From the NCBI RefSeq assembly GCF_001855565.1, contig NZ_MKCR01000031.1, positions 186,001-250,000 on the forward strand: a stretch of DNA of 64,000 nt, written 5' to 3'. The DNA is from Chromobacterium amazonense (GTDB lineage Bacteria > Pseudomonadota > Gammaproteobacteria > Burkholderiales > Chromobacteriaceae). The position numbers were made by a program, and so were the translations under genes. Under the pieces are notes generated by a model that saw only the letters and a program-made list of their open reading frames with translations, did not search any database and was not told the origin of the DNA. Position 1 is the first letter of the stretch. Every line of letters begins with the position of its first letter. This document shows positions 11,052 to 20,507 of this stretch, one piece after another.

Positions 11052-12215
11052 GGGATGGTCTGAACAACCTGCCACGCAAACAGAAATGCAATTTCTCGCG
11101 GGGCTTCGGTTGCATTTCACCCACCAATTCCAGATCGCCCGCCATGAGGATGACCGGGTGCTTCCGGTCATCCGGCCTTTTAACTCGCCGCCAGCAAGGC
11201 CTTTCGCGCCAGCCAGATGTTGGCCAGCCCAAACAGCGTCATCAGTTGCGCGGTGTTCTTCTTCAAACCGCGGTAGCGTGTTTTCAGGTAGCCAAACTGC
11301 TGCTTGATGACCCGAAACGGATGCTCCACTTTGGCCCGAATCTTGGCTTTGACCATTTCGCCCAGCTGGATCTGCCGGTCGTCGGCTGAATCGGTCAGCG
11401 CTTTGCGCTGGCCGGGCCTCATCGCAATCCACCAACGCACCGCTCGCGATTGGTGTTCGGCTCGCTTGTGCACGCCAGCAAAGCCGGCGTCGCCAAACAC
11501 ATCGATTTCCTCGCCGTGCAACAACTGATCGACCATCGTGACATCCGCCACATTGGCGGGGGTGCCGGCCACGTGATGCACCAAGCCGGACTGGGCGTCG
11601 ACGCCGATATGGGCCTTCATGCCGAAGTACCACTGATTGCCCTTCTTGGTTTGATGCATGTCCGGATCGCGCTCGCCCTGAGCGTTTTTGGTGGAGCTGG
11701 GCGCGTGGATCAGGGTGGCATCGACGATGGTGCCTTGCTTCAACATCAGCCCTTTGTCGCAGAGATGCTGGTGGATGGCGGTAAACAGAGCGTGGGTCAG
11801 CTGGTGCTTTTCCAGCAGATGGCGGAAGTTCAGCAGGGTGGTTTCGTCCGGGACGGCGTCCAGGGAGAGGCCGGCGAACTGGCGCATGGAGGCGATCTCG
11901 TACAGGCTTTCTTCCATGGCGGGATCGGACAGGCTGTACCAGTGCTGCAGGCAGTAGACGCGCAGCATGGCGGACAACGGGTAGGGGCGGCGACCGTTGC
12001 CAGGCTTGGGATACACTGGATCGATGACGGCTTCGAGCTGCGCCCAAGGCATGACCTGATCCATCTCTGTCAGAAAGATTTCGCGGCGGGTGCGCTTCTT
12101 CTTAGCGGCGAGTTCGAGATCGGTGAAGGTCATCTGCTGTCGCATGCTGGCGTCCTGGATCTGACTGAGGGGGAGTCAGTTTACGGGAAGATTGGAGACT
12201 TGTTCAGACCTTCCC
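11052..12215. mobile_element. IS5-family insertion sequence (1164 bp)
   Basis: The ends are inverted repeats: GGGATGGTCTGAACAA at 11052-11067 and its near complement at 12200-12215, 15 of 16 matching. TA flanks both sides (11050-11051 and 12216-12217), consistent with a 2-bp target duplication. One transposase gene fills most of the element on the minus strand. Both termini and the transposase look intact, so it may be active. Confidence 0.85.
11180..12145 (-). CDS. IS5-family DDE transposase
   Basis: A 321-residue transposase with an N-terminal DUF772-like region (KPGNGRRPYPLSAMLRVYCL) and the DDE catalytic pattern: IVDATLI, FGDAGFAGV and the C-terminal VEHPFRVIKQQFGY with its Y-R-K/E signature. 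Length and motif order fit the IS5 family. Start ATG at 12145; no frameshift is seen. It is bounded by the terminal repeats of the element. Confidence 0.92.
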   Translation of the reverse strand: MRQQMTFTDLELAAKKKRTRREIFLTEMDQVMPWAQLEAVIDPVYPKPGNGRRPYPLSAMLRVYCLQHWYSLSDPAMEESLYEIASMRQFAGLSLDAVPDETTLLNFRHLLEKHQLTHALFTAIHQHLCDKGLMLKQGTIVDATLIHAPSSTKNAQGERDPDMHQTKKGNQWYFGMKAHIGVDAQSGLVHHVAGTPANVADVTMVDQLLHGEEIDVFGDAGFAGVHKRAEHQSRAVRWWIAMRPGQRKALTDSADDRQIQLGEMVKAKIRAKVEHPFRVIKQQFGYLKTRYRGLKKNTAQLMTLFGLANIWLARKALLAAS

Positions 12216-12365
12216 TAGTTCTCACCCATATTCGGGTAAAGCATTACTACTTGCGAACCGTGCAGAGACATGTGGACTGAATTCGCCACTTCATTCTGTT
12301 TCATGGCAAGCACGCCTGCGCGACAGCGCCAAACACGTGTCATTCCCCCTCCCGCCGCTTGACAC

Positions 12366-12399
12366 AAAAACGCCTTCCGGCCCATAGGGCGGGAAGGCG
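12366..12399 (-). terminator. Intrinsic terminator after the glutamine synthetase-like gene
   Basis: On the minus strand CGCCTTCC...GGAAGGCG forms a stem with an inner GCCC/GGGC, followed by TTTTTGTG. It starts 20 bp after the stop of the upstream gene. Confidence 0.85.
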
Positions 12400-12419
12400 T
12401 GGGCGCTAGGTCGGTACGG

Positions 12420-13760
12420 TTAGACGTGCAACAACAGGAAGCGCCGCTCCCACGGACTGATCACGTCGAAGTACTCGCGGTACTCGGCTTCCTTGATCGC
12501 CGCGTAGGTTTCGACGAAATGCTCGCCGAACAGCTCCGCCAGCGGCTTGCAGCGCAGCAGCATGTCGATGGCGTCGTCCAGGTGGCGCGGCAGCTGGTGC
12601 GGCTGCTCGTAGGCGCTGCCGGTCAGCGGGTCGGATGGCTGCAGCTGCTCGCGCATGCCCAGGTAGCCGCAGGCCAGGCTGGCGGCCATCGCCAGGTACG
12701 GGTTGACGTCCACGCCGGCCAGGCGGTTTTCCACGCGCCGAGCTTCCGGCCCGGAGTGCGGCACGCGCAGGCCGCAGGTGCGGTTGTCGTAGCCCCAGCT
12801 AAGGTTGATCGGCGCCGAGGTGTAGCGGCTGAGGCGGCGGTAGGAGTTCACATACGGCGCGAAGAAGGGCATGGCCGCCGGCAGGTATTTTTGCAGCCCG
12901 CCGATGAAGTGCAGGAAGGCCGGCGACGGTTCGCCATTGTCCTGGCTGAAGATGTTGCGGCCGCTGGCCAGGTCCACCACGCTCTGGTGCATGTGCATGG
13001 CGCTGCCGGGCTGGCCCTGCATGGGCTTGGCCATGAAGGTGGCGTACATATTGTTGCGGATGGCCACTTCGCGCACGGTGCGCTTGAACAGGAAAACCTG
13101 GTCGGCCAGCTGCAAGGGGTCGCCGTGATCGAGGTTGATCTCCATCTGGGCGGTGCCCATCTCATGGATCAAGGTGTCCAGCGCCAGGCCCTGGGCCTCG
13201 CACCAGTCGTACATCACGTCGAAGATGTCGTCGTATTCGTTGACGGCGTCGATGGAAAAGCTCTGCATGCCGGCCTCGGTGCGGCGGGTGCGGCCCACCG
13301 GCGGGCGCAGCGGCAGGTCTTCGTCGGGCTGGATCTCCACCAGGTAGAACTCCATCTCCGGCGCGATCACCGCCTTCCAGCCCTTGTCCTCGTACAGCTT
13401 CAGGATGCGCTTGAGCACATTGCGCGGCGCCAGGTCCACCGCCTGGCCGTCAAAGCTGTAGCAGTCGTGGATGATCTGCGCCGTCGGCTCGCGGTTCCAC
13501 GGCACCGGGCGCAGCGTGCTGGCGTCCGGGATCAGCTTCATGTCGGGATCGGCCACGGAGGTGAAGTCGCGGTCCGGGTAATCGCCGGTCACCGTCATCG
13601 ACAGCACCGCTTCCGGCAGGCGCAGTCCCTCGGCGGGGTTGTATTTGTGGCGCGGCACGATCTTGCCGCGGGCGAGGCCGGTCATGTCCGGGATCAGACA
13701 CTCCACCTCGGTGATGTTATGTTGGTCAAGCCATTGATTGATGGTATGGGCACTGTCCAT
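12420..13760 (-). CDS. Glutamine synthetase family protein (PuuA-like)
   Basis: A 446-residue GS-fold ligase. It has the beta-grasp N-domain (IPDMTGLARGKIVP), ATP/metal motifs GSAMHMHQS and NRTCGLRVPHSG, and RVENRLAGVDVNPYLA. Lack of the GSI adenylylation region and the overall shape point to a gamma-glutamylpolyamine synthetase type (PuuA-like), which glutamylates putrescine or another amine for catabolism, rather than housekeeping GlnA. Start ATG at 13760 has AGAGGC upstream. Expressed singly, with its own terminator. A 20-bp dyad lies about 210 bp upstream. Substrate is inferred only. Confidence 0.82.
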   Translation of the reverse strand: MDSAHTINQWLDQHNITEVECLIPDMTGLARGKIVPRHKYNPAEGLRLPEAVLSMTVTGDYPDRDFTSVADPDMKLIPDASTLRPVPWNREPTAQIIHDCYSFDGQAVDLAPRNVLKRILKLYEDKGWKAVIAPEMEFYLVEIQPDEDLPLRPPVGRTRRTEAGMQSFSIDAVNEYDDIFDVMYDWCEAQGLALDTLIHEMGTAQMEINLDHGDPLQLADQVFLFKRTVREVAIRNNMYATFMAKPMQGQPGSAMHMHQSVVDLASGRNIFSQDNGEPSPAFLHFIGGLQKYLPAAMPFFAPYVNSYRRLSRYTSAPINLSWGYDNRTCGLRVPHSGPEARRVENRLAGVDVNPYLAMAASLACGYLGMREQLQPSDPLTGSAYEQPHQLPRHLDDAIDMLLRCKPLAELFGEHFVETYAAIKEAEYREYFDVISPWERRFLLLHV

Positions 13761-13970
13761 AAAGCCTCTGTTACGTGTGCGCGCCCGAACTGCTGAGCAG
13801 TTGGGCCGGATGGGCCAGCGTGCGTCGCCTGCCTGCCTGAAGCAGGAACAGGGCGCGCTCGGCCAGTTGCGGCGGCTTGGCCGCCTTTGAAAAAATGGTG
13901 GAAGACCGGCCTTGCCGGTGGCGCTGCTGCAAAATGATCCCCCTTTCGTGATAAAGATTTGGCAAATTTC

Positions 13971-13990
13971 GCGTTCAAGATTTTGAACGC
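13971..13990. promoter_or_regulatory. 20-bp perfect dyad in the divergent intergenic region
   Basis: GCGTTCAA-GATT-TTGAACGC is an exact 8+4+8 inverted repeat located between the PuuA-like gene (minus) and the DUF748 gene (plus). It is a good operator candidate for either; no T tract follows it, so it is not a terminator. Confidence 0.45.
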
Positions 13991-14119
13991 TTCCCCATCC
14001 TAGCCAGCCCTTTTGCCTGCCGGCAACGGGCACGCCGTATCTTTTGGTCAATCATGGTCAACAATAGGACAAACAACGCAACAGGACGGCGGCGTGAAAG
14101 TGCATTAGAATTAAACGAT

Positions 14120-17100
14120 ATGAATACCGATGCCCATGCCGACCAGGCCGCTCCCTCACCCAATCCCCGCAAACCTCGTCGCTGGCTGCGCTGGCTGGCG
14201 TTAGCCATTGCCTTGCTGCTGGCCTTCTGGGCTTTTCTGGGCCTGGCGGCGCCGCGCATGCTGCAGCAGGCCGCATCCGATTGGGCGCGCAAGCATGGCC
14301 GGCAACTGGCCATCGCCGAGGTTCGCATCGTGCCCTGGAGCATGGAGCTGACGCTGAACGGCGTCGCCCTGCGCGAAACCGACGGCCGCCCCTTGTTCAT
14401 GGCGCGCCGCCTGTACCTGAATGCCGACCTGTATGCGCTGCTGCTGGGCCGCTGGCAAGCCAGCGAAATCACGCTGGATACGCCGCAGCTATGGCTGGAG
14501 CGCGACGCTCAGGGCAAGTGGAACTGGGAAAAGCTGGCGGCCGATATCTCTGGACCAGCCAGACTGGACAGCGGTTCCACCCCGGAGAAACTGCCCCGGC
14601 TGAAAATCGACGCGATCAATCTGCGCGGCGGCCAGATCCGCGTCAGCGACCACGAAGTCGGCCAGGCCGAGCGCTTTAAGCTAATGCCGATCAACCTGAG
14701 TCTGAGCAACCTGTCCACGCTGGCGGAAAACGGCCGCTACGCGCTGCACGCCGAGCTGGACGGCGGCGGCCGCTTCGACTGGCGCGGCAGCATGCAGTTG
14801 CAGCCCTTGCAATCGATAGGCGAGGCCCACATTCATGATCTGCCGCTGGCCGCCGCCTGGGACTATGTCCACCCCTATTTCGCCGTGGAGAAGCCGCAAG
14901 GCAGCTTGTCCGTGGACGCGCGCTACCAACTCGACCTCAGCGGCAAGACGCCGGAACTGACCATGTCGTCGCTGAGCGCCAAGCTGCAGAGCTTGAAGCT
15001 GAAAGGGCCGGCCGGCAGCGCGCTGGAGCTGCCTGAGCTGAAAGTGGAAGGCGGCGCGCTGGACCTGTCCCACGCCCTGCTCACCGTGGAGCGCGTGGAG
15101 CTGAATGGCGGCCGCCTGCGGGCAGGCCGCGACGCGCAAGGACGGCTCAACTGGATGCAGGCGTTTCCATCCGCCCAAACTGCCCAGCCCGCTGCCGCCA
15201 AACCCTCGCCCTGGCTGGTCAAACTAGAAAACATCCGCTTCAACGACTGGCGCGCAGCCTGGACGGATGAAACCTACGTCCGCCCCATGAGCCTGGAAAC
15301 GGCGATTCCGCGGCTGCAAACCAAGTTGACGCTGGAGCCGGAACACGGGTTGCGGCTGGACAACGCCGGGCTGCAGCTGGCGCAGTTCAAGCTCAGCAAC
15401 GGCGGCGTAGCCTGGCTTGAGCTGTCCCGCGCGGAGCTGTCGCCAACGCGCGTGAGCGTGAAGCGACGAGAAGTGGAAACAGGCGATCTGGCGCTAGACG
15501 GCGTGCTGCTGACGCTGCAGCGAGAGCGCGACGGCAAACTGCAGTTGCAGGATTTGCTGGCCAGGCGGCCGCTCAAGACCGCGGCCAAGGCCGCGCGCGA
15601 AGCCAGCTGGGACATCGACTATCCAGATGTCGCCTTGCAAAACGGCAGCCTGCGCTGGCGCGACCTGAGCCTGCCCAAACCGCTGGAATATCGCCTGGAC
15701 AAGCTAAACGGCGAGCTGGAAGCCAAGGATGGCGACAAGCTGTCGCTGGGCCTGTCCGCCCGCGCCGGCAGCGGCGGCTTCAGCGCCAAGCTCGATATCG
15801 ACCCAGCCAAGCCCGCCGCGCGCGGCAGCGTCAAGCTGGATGCTCTGCCGCTGGCACCGCTGGCCCCATATGGCCTGACCGGCACGCCTCTGAAGCTAAG
15901 CGGCGGCGCCGCCAGCGCCGACCTGAAGCTGGACGCGGCCTCCGCCGCCAAATGGCAGCTGTCCGGCCAGCTCCGGCTGGCCAAGATGGCGCTGCAGGAG
16001 CCGGGCGAGCCGCTGCCTTTGCTGGGCTGGAACAGCCTGAGCCTGAGCCAGCTGCAGGCCCAGGGCATGCCGCTGAAAGTCAGCATCAACGACGTGCGGC
16101 TGGATCAGCCCCGCGCCCGCCTGATCCTGGACCCGCAGCGCCGCCTCAACTGGCAGCAGATCTTCGCTGGCAAACCCGGCGCCAAGCCGGCAGCGGCTCC
16201 CGCCACGCAGCTGCCGCAGGTCGACGTGCACAGCATTCACGTGCAGAACGGCGCAGTGGAGTTCGCCGACCACGGCATGACCCCGGACTTCGCCACCCGC
16301 ATGCACCATCTGCGCGGCAGCATTCAGAACCTGTCCTCCCGCGCCGGCGGCCGCGGCCGCATCACATTGGACGGCGCGGTGGATCAGTACGGCGAGGTGA
16401 AAGTGCGCGGCGCGCTGTCGCCGCTTTCGCCCACCGACAGCACCGACATCGTGCTGGACTTCCACAACCTGGCGCTGAACAACCTCAATCCGTACTCGAT
16501 GAATTTTGCCGGCTGGCAAGTCAAGGACGGCAAGCTGTCGCTGGAATTGCGCTACCTGCTGGATCGCCGCCAGCTCAAGGGCGAGAACCGCATCGTGATC
16601 GACTCCATCCAGCTAGGCGAGGAGCTGAAGGGCGACAAAGGCCCGCACCTGCCGCTGCGGCTGGCCGTGGCGCTGCTGGAAGACAGCAACGGCCGCATCG
16701 ATCTGGACCTGCCGGTGGCCGGCAGCCTGGACGATCCGCAGTTCAGCTACGGCCAGGTGGTCTGGAAAGCCTTCGTCAACATCGTCACCAAGGTCGCCAC
16801 CGCGCCGTTCCGCGCCTTGGGCGCGCTGCTGGGCGGCGAAGGCTTCGACGACATCCGCTTCGTCGCCGGCGAGGCTCATGTCAGCCCGCCGGAGCGCGAA
16901 AAGCTGGACAAGGTGGCGGCCTTGATGGCCAAGCGGCCCAAGATGCAGATCGCCATCGCCGGCGGCTACGCGCCGGACGCGGACAGCAAACAACTGGCGC
17001 GCGCCCGCGTCGACTCGGCCGTGCTGGCCGCCGCCGGCCATCCGCCGCTGGAAGACGAGCCGCTGCCGGTGCTGGACCTCAAAGACAAGCAAACGCAATC

Positions 17101-17401
17101 GGCGATCAAGAGCGTCTACGCAGGCAAGATAGGCCGGCTCAAACTGATGGGCTATCTGTTGAAGCCGGGCGGCCCGTCCGGCGAGGCGCTGGCCAAGCAG
17201 CTGCGCGACGAAATGCTGGCCGCCCAGCAGGTCAGCCAGGCCGACTTGCTCAAGCTGGCCGAACAACGCGCGCAGAACGCCCGCAAGGCCATGCTGCGCC
17301 ACCAGCCGACGCTGGCGGACCGCATCGCGCTGGACGCGCCGCAGAAGACCTCGGCCAACCGCGACGGCGTGGAACTGGCGGTCAAACTCACGGCGAAATA
17401 G
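14120..17401 (+). CDS. DUF748/AsmA-like envelope protein
   Basis: A 1093-residue protein with a short cytoplasmic tail, one membrane anchor (LRWLALAIALLLAFWAFLGL, residues 20-40) and a long periplasmic region made of AsmA-like repeats, with DUF748 character in the C-terminal half (VDVHSIHVQNGAVEFADHG, HNLALNNLNPYSMNFAGW). The end has an OmpA-like stretch. Such proteins resemble the bridge-like TamB/YhdP class thought to move or organise lipids, but no function is proven here. Start: ATG at 14120 is preferred as it directly precedes the anchor; an in-frame ATG at 14054 would add 22 residues. Neither has a strong ribosome binding site. Confidence 0.8.
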   Translation: MNTDAHADQAAPSPNPRKPRRWLRWLALAIALLLAFWAFLGLAAPRMLQQAASDWARKHGRQLAIAEVRIVPWSMELTLNGVALRETDGRPLFMARRLYLNADLYALLLGRWQASEITLDTPQLWLERDAQGKWNWEKLAADISGPARLDSGSTPEKLPRLKIDAINLRGGQIRVSDHEVGQAERFKLMPINLSLSNLSTLAENGRYALHAELDGGGRFDWRGSMQLQPLQSIGEAHIHDLPLAAAWDYVHPYFAVEKPQGSLSVDARYQLDLSGKTPELTMSSLSAKLQSLKLKGPAGSALELPELKVEGGALDLSHALLTVERVELNGGRLRAGRDAQGRLNWMQAFPSAQTAQPAAAKPSPWLVKLENIRFNDWRAAWTDETYVRPMSLETAIPRLQTKLTLEPEHGLRLDNAGLQLAQFKLSNGGVAWLELSRAELSPTRVSVKRREVETGDLALDGVLLTLQRERDGKLQLQDLLARRPLKTAAKAAREASWDIDYPDVALQNGSLRWRDLSLPKPLEYRLDKLNGELEAKDGDKLSLGLSARAGSGGFSAKLDIDPAKPAARGSVKLDALPLAPLAPYGLTGTPLKLSGGAASADLKLDAASAAKWQLSGQLRLAKMALQEPGEPLPLLGWNSLSLSQLQAQGMPLKVSINDVRLDQPRARLILDPQRRLNWQQIFAGKPGAKPAAAPATQLPQVDVHSIHVQNGAVEFADHGMTPDFATRMHHLRGSIQNLSSRAGGRGRITLDGAVDQYGEVKVRGALSPLSPTDSTDIVLDFHNLALNNLNPYSMNFAGWQVKDGKLSLELRYLLDRRQLKGENRIVIDSIQLGEELKGDKGPHLPLRLAVALLEDSNGRIDLDLPVAGSLDDPQFSYGQVVWKAFVNIVTKVATAPFRALGALLGGEGFDDIRFVAGEAHVSPPEREKLDKVAALMAKRPKMQIAIAGGYAPDADSKQLARARVDSAVLAAAGHPPLEDEPLPVLDLKDKQTQSAIKSVYAGKIGRLKLMGYLLKPGGPSGEALAKQLRDEMLAAQQVSQADLLKLAEQRAQNARKAMLRHQPTLADRIALDAPQKTSANRDGVELAVKLTAK

Positions 17402-17422
17402 CGACGCGGCGTTGCGGCTGCG

Positions 17423-17493
17423 GTACAATCGCAGCCGGCACACAACACAATAGCTTGCGTTTCAACACTGGACGGCGTAACAACATATAGTGT
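17423..17493 (+). promoter_or_regulatory. nrdJ promoter region with two candidate NrdR boxes
   Basis: A -10-like TACAAT sits at 17423-17428, in the loop of a GGCTGCG/CGCAGCC dyad. Downstream, 17445-17460 (ACACAATAGCTTGCGT) and 17478-17493 (TAACAACATATAGTGT) each match the NrdR consensus ACACWATATATWGTGT at 13 of 16 positions and are 33 bp apart start to start, about three helical turns. Paired NrdR boxes are the rule upstream of ribonucleotide reductase genes. Matches were scored by eye. Confidence 0.55.
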
Positions 17494-17508
17494 GCTACGC
17501 CGTTTTTT
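17472..17508 (+). terminator. Terminator-like hairpin in the nrdJ leader
   Basis: ACGGCGTA and TACGCCGT form a perfect 8-bp stem around a 16-base loop, followed by six T residues. It may end read-through from the DUF748 gene or attenuate nrdJ. The second NrdR box lies largely in the loop. Confidence 0.6.
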
Positions 17509-17566
17509 CACGCCCACGCAGCCATGCCGTCGTCGTCGAACACCGTTTCAGAAGGATGAGCGTTCC

Positions 17567-20419
17567 ATGCAGCAGGAAAACATCGCCGCCATGGCGGAGC
17601 AGGACATCTCGCGCGAGGTGTTGCTGGAGAAATACGCCAAGAACGGCGAACAGAGCGTCAGCGAAGTCCGCCACCGTGTCGCCCGCGCGCTGGCCGCGCT
17701 GGAAAAAGATCCGGCCCGTTTCGAGCCGCTGTTTTTCGAGGCGCTGGACAAGGGCTTCATCCCGGGCGGCCGCATCAACTCCGCCGCCGGCACCGAACTG
17801 TCCGCCACGCTGATCAACTGCTTCGTGCAGCCGGTGGGCGACTCCGTCTCCGAAACCGAGCACGGCAAGGTAGGCATCTACCAGGCGCTGTTGCAGGCGG
17901 CCGAAACCATGCGCCGCGGCGGCGGCGTGGGCTACAACTTCTCGCGCATCCGCCCCAAGGGCGCCCACGTGAAGGGCACCAACAGCCGCGCCTCCGGCCC
18001 GGTGTCGTACATGCGCGTGTTCGACCGCAGCTGCGAGACGGTGGAATCGGCCGGCGCCCGCCGCGGCGCGCAGATGGGCGTGCTGGATATCAGCCATCCG
18101 GATGTGGAAGACTTCATCCACGCCAAGGACCAGGGCGACCTGCGCAACTTCAATATCTCGGTCGGCGTGTCCGACGACTTCATGCGCGCGGTGGAAGCCG
18201 ATGGCGACTGGCAGCTGACCCACGCGGTGCCGCCGAACTCCGAAGCCTTCCCGGACAGCTTCCAGCGCGAAGACGGCCTGTGGGTGTACCGCGCCGTGCG
18301 CGCCCGCGAGCTGTGGCGGCAGATCATGGCCTCCACCTATGACCACGCCGAACCGGGCGTGCTGTTCATGACCCGCATCAACCAGGACAACAATCTGTCC
18401 TATTGCGAAGTCATCGAATCCACCAACCCCTGCGGCGAACAACCTCTGCCAGACTACGGCTGCTGCGACCTCGGCTCGATCAACCTCACCCGCCATGTTC
18501 GCGCGCCGTTCGGCGAGCAAGCCAGCTTCGACTTCAAGTCGTTCGAGAAAGTGGTGCGCATGGCCATCCGCATGCTGGACAATGTGCTGGACCTGACGGT
18601 CTGGCCCTTGCAGGAGCAACAACGCGAGGCGATGAACAAGCGCCGCGTCGGCCTCGGCTTCACCGGCCTGGGCGACGCGCTGATCATGCTGAAGATACGC
18701 TACGACAGCGAGGAAGGCCGCCGCTTCGCCGCCCGCATCGCCGAAACCATGCGCGACGCCGCCTACGACGCGTCGGTGGAGCTGGCCATCGAAAAGGGCG
18801 CCTTCCCGCTGTTCGACGCCGAAAAATACCTGGCCGCGCCGCACTGCGCCAGCCGGCTGCCGGCCAAGATCCAGGCGCGCATCCGCAAGCACGGCATCCG
18901 CAACTCGCACCTGTTGTCCATCGCGCCCACCGGCACCATCTCGCTGGCCTTCGCCGACAATGCCTCCAATGGCATCGAGCCGCCGTTCTCGTGGTTTTAC
19001 ACACGCAAAAAGCGGATGGCGGACAACACGCAGCAAGAATATCTGGTGGAAGACCATGCCTACCGGGTGTGGCGCATGCAGGGCGGCGACACCGCCAAAC
19101 TGCCGGATTACTTCGTCTCCGCGCTGGAGATGAGCGCGCTGGACCATATGCGCATGGTGGCCGCCGTCGCGCCCTTCGTCGACACCGCCATCTCCAAGAC
19201 CGTCAACGTGCCGGCAGACTACCCGTTCGAGGACTTCGAAAGCCTGTACCTGGAAGCCTGGCGCGCGGGCCTGAAGGGCATCACCACCTACCGGCCCAAC
19301 AATGTGCTGGGCTCGGTGCTGTCGGTGGAGCCGGCGCAATCCGCCGCCGCGCCGCAGGACCTGTCCGGCGCCGCCAGCGATCCGGACCGCCGCGTCACGC
19401 TGAACACCGCGCCCACGCCGGCGCTGTCCAGCCTGAAATGGCCGAACCGCCCCAAGCTGAAGGAAGGCAATCCGTCCTGGACCTTCATGGTGGAAGGCGA
19501 CGCCGGCGATTTCGCCGTGGTGGTGGGCCATATGGAAAACGGCCGCGCCACGCCGTTTGAATGCTGGGTCAACGCCACCGACGAACAGCGCGGCCTGTCC
19601 GCCATCGCCAAGACCCTGTCGATGGACATGCGCTGCCGCGACCGCGCCTGGCTGGCCGCCAAGCTGGACGCGCTATCGCGCACCAATGGCGACAAACGCT
19701 ACCGCTTCGCGCTGGGCGACAAGACCATACACGCCACCTCGGCCGCCGCCGCGCTGGGCCAGGTGGTCCGCTACCGCGTGGAGCAATTGGGCGCGCTGAC
19801 GCTGGAACCCGGCGAAGCCACGCCGGTGATGGACGCCCTGTTCGCGCGCAAGGAGCCGAAGTCCGGCAGCGACGGCACCATGAGCTGGTCGGTGGATGTG
19901 GTGAACCCGCAAACCGGCGACGACTTCGTGCTGTTCGTCAAAGAGCTGGTGCTGCCCAACGGCAAGCGCCGCCCGTACTCGGTGTGGTTGGCAGGCGCCT
20001 ACCCGCGCGAACTGGACGGCCTGTGCAAGATGCTGTCGCTGGACATGCGGGTGATCGACCCGGCCTGGATAGGCCTGAAGCTGCGCAAGCTGTTGAACTA
20101 CGCCGAGCCGCAGGGCGACTTCTTCGCCCGCATCCCCGGCATGGAAAAATCGCAGAGCTGGCCGTCCACCGTCGCCTATCTGGCGCGGCTGATCATCCAC
20201 CGCTACGCCATGCTGGGCGTGCTGACTGAAGAAGGCGTGCCGGTGGAGGAAATGGGCGTAATGGTGCCGGAACAGAGCGACCTGTTCGCCCTGGAAGCGC
20301 CGTCCATGCTCAAGCCGCTGGCCGGCAAGGCCTGCCCGGAATGCGGCAACCACGCCTTGATCAAGAAGGACGGCTGCGAGTTCTGCACCGCCTGCGGCCA
20401 TGTGGGAGCTTGCGGCTGA
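17567..20419 (+). CDS. nrdJ: Class II (adenosylcobalamin-dependent) ribonucleoside-diphosphate reductase
   Basis: A 950-residue class II reductase that makes deoxyribonucleotides with or without oxygen, using adenosylcobalamin. Catalytic-barrel motifs include [17 protein letters not shown] near residue 130 and [17 protein letters not shown] with the active-site Cys. The C-terminal third carries two TSCPD-type domains ([14 protein letters not shown] and [16 protein letters not shown]) and ends in a zinc-finger-like redox tail with CPECGN and [14 protein letters not shown]. Start ATG at 17567 has AAGGA upstream. The leader has candidate NrdR boxes and a hairpin; no B12 riboswitch was recognised. 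Confidence 0.92.
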   Translation: MQQENIAAMAEQDISREVLLEKYAKNGEQSVSEVRHRVARALAALEKDPARFEPLFFEALDKGFIPGGRINSAAGTELSATLINCFVQPVGDSVSETEHGKVGIYQALLQAAETMRRGGGVGYNFSRIRPKGAHVKGTNSRASGPVSYMRVFDRSCETVESAGARRGAQMGVLDISHPDVEDFIHAKDQGDLRNFNISVGVSDDFMRAVEADGDWQLTHAVPPNSEAFPDSFQREDGLWVYRAVRARELWRQIMASTYDHAEPGVLFMTRINQDNNLSYCEVIESTNPCGEQPLPDYGCCDLGSINLTRHVRAPFGEQASFDFKSFEKVVRMAIRMLDNVLDLTVWPLQEQQREAMNKRRVGLGFTGLGDALIMLKIRYDSEEGRRFAARIAETMRDAAYDASVELAIEKGAFPLFDAEKYLAAPHCASRLPAKIQARIRKHGIRNSHLLSIAPTGTISLAFADNASNGIEPPFSWFYTRKKRMADNTQQEYLVEDHAYRVWRMQGGDTAKLPDYFVSALEMSALDHMRMVAAVAPFVDTAISKTVNVPADYPFEDFESLYLEAWRAGLKGITTYRPNNVLGSVLSVEPAQSAAAPQDLSGAASDPDRRVTLNTAPTPALSSLKWPNRPKLKEGNPSWTFMVEGDAGDFAVVVGHMENGRATPFECWVNATDEQRGLSAIAKTLSMDMRCRDRAWLAAKLDALSRTNGDKRYRFALGDKTIHATSAAAALGQVVRYRVEQLGALTLEPGEATPVMDALFARKEPKSGSDGTMSWSVDVVNPQTGDDFVLFVKELVLPNGKRRPYSVWLAGAYPRELDGLCKMLSLDMRVIDPAWIGLKLRKLLNYAEPQGDFFARIPGMEKSQSWPSTVAYLARLIIHRYAMLGVLTEEGVPVEEMGVMVPEQSDLFALEAPSMLKPLAGKACPECGNHALIKKDGCEFCTACGHVGACG

Positions 20420-20440
20420 GTCAGGCTCCATCTTTCAAGC

Positions 20441-20469
20441 AGGCCCCGCGCCGATACGGCGCGGGGCCT
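20441..20469. terminator. GC-rich 12-bp stem-loop between convergent genes
   Basis: A perfect 12-bp stem (AGGCCCCGCGCC and complement) with a GATAC loop lies between the ends of nrdJ and the solute-binding protein gene. No T tract follows on either strand, so it may act with Rho or protect 3' ends. Confidence 0.5.
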
Positions 20470-20485
20470 CAGCCACTATCCTTTG

Positions 20486-20502
20486 ACGTCAACAGCCCCT
20501 AG
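20486..20502. repeat. Solo copy of dispersed 17-bp repeat
   Basis: ACGTCAACAGCCCCTAG matches the terminal repeat of the inverted-repeat element at 23378-23648; another diverged copy is at 32344-32363. It lies just past the end of a gene, as do the others. Confidence 0.6.
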
Positions 20503-20507
20503 TAACC

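Noticed and set aside
12399-13796. 465-codon plus-strand frame opposite the glutamine synthetase gene
   Set aside because: Antisense shadow; no family features and no ribosome binding site.
17401-17566. B12 riboswitch before the B12-dependent reductase
   Set aside because: The leader is too short and lacks a recognisable B12-box; NrdR boxes explain it better.
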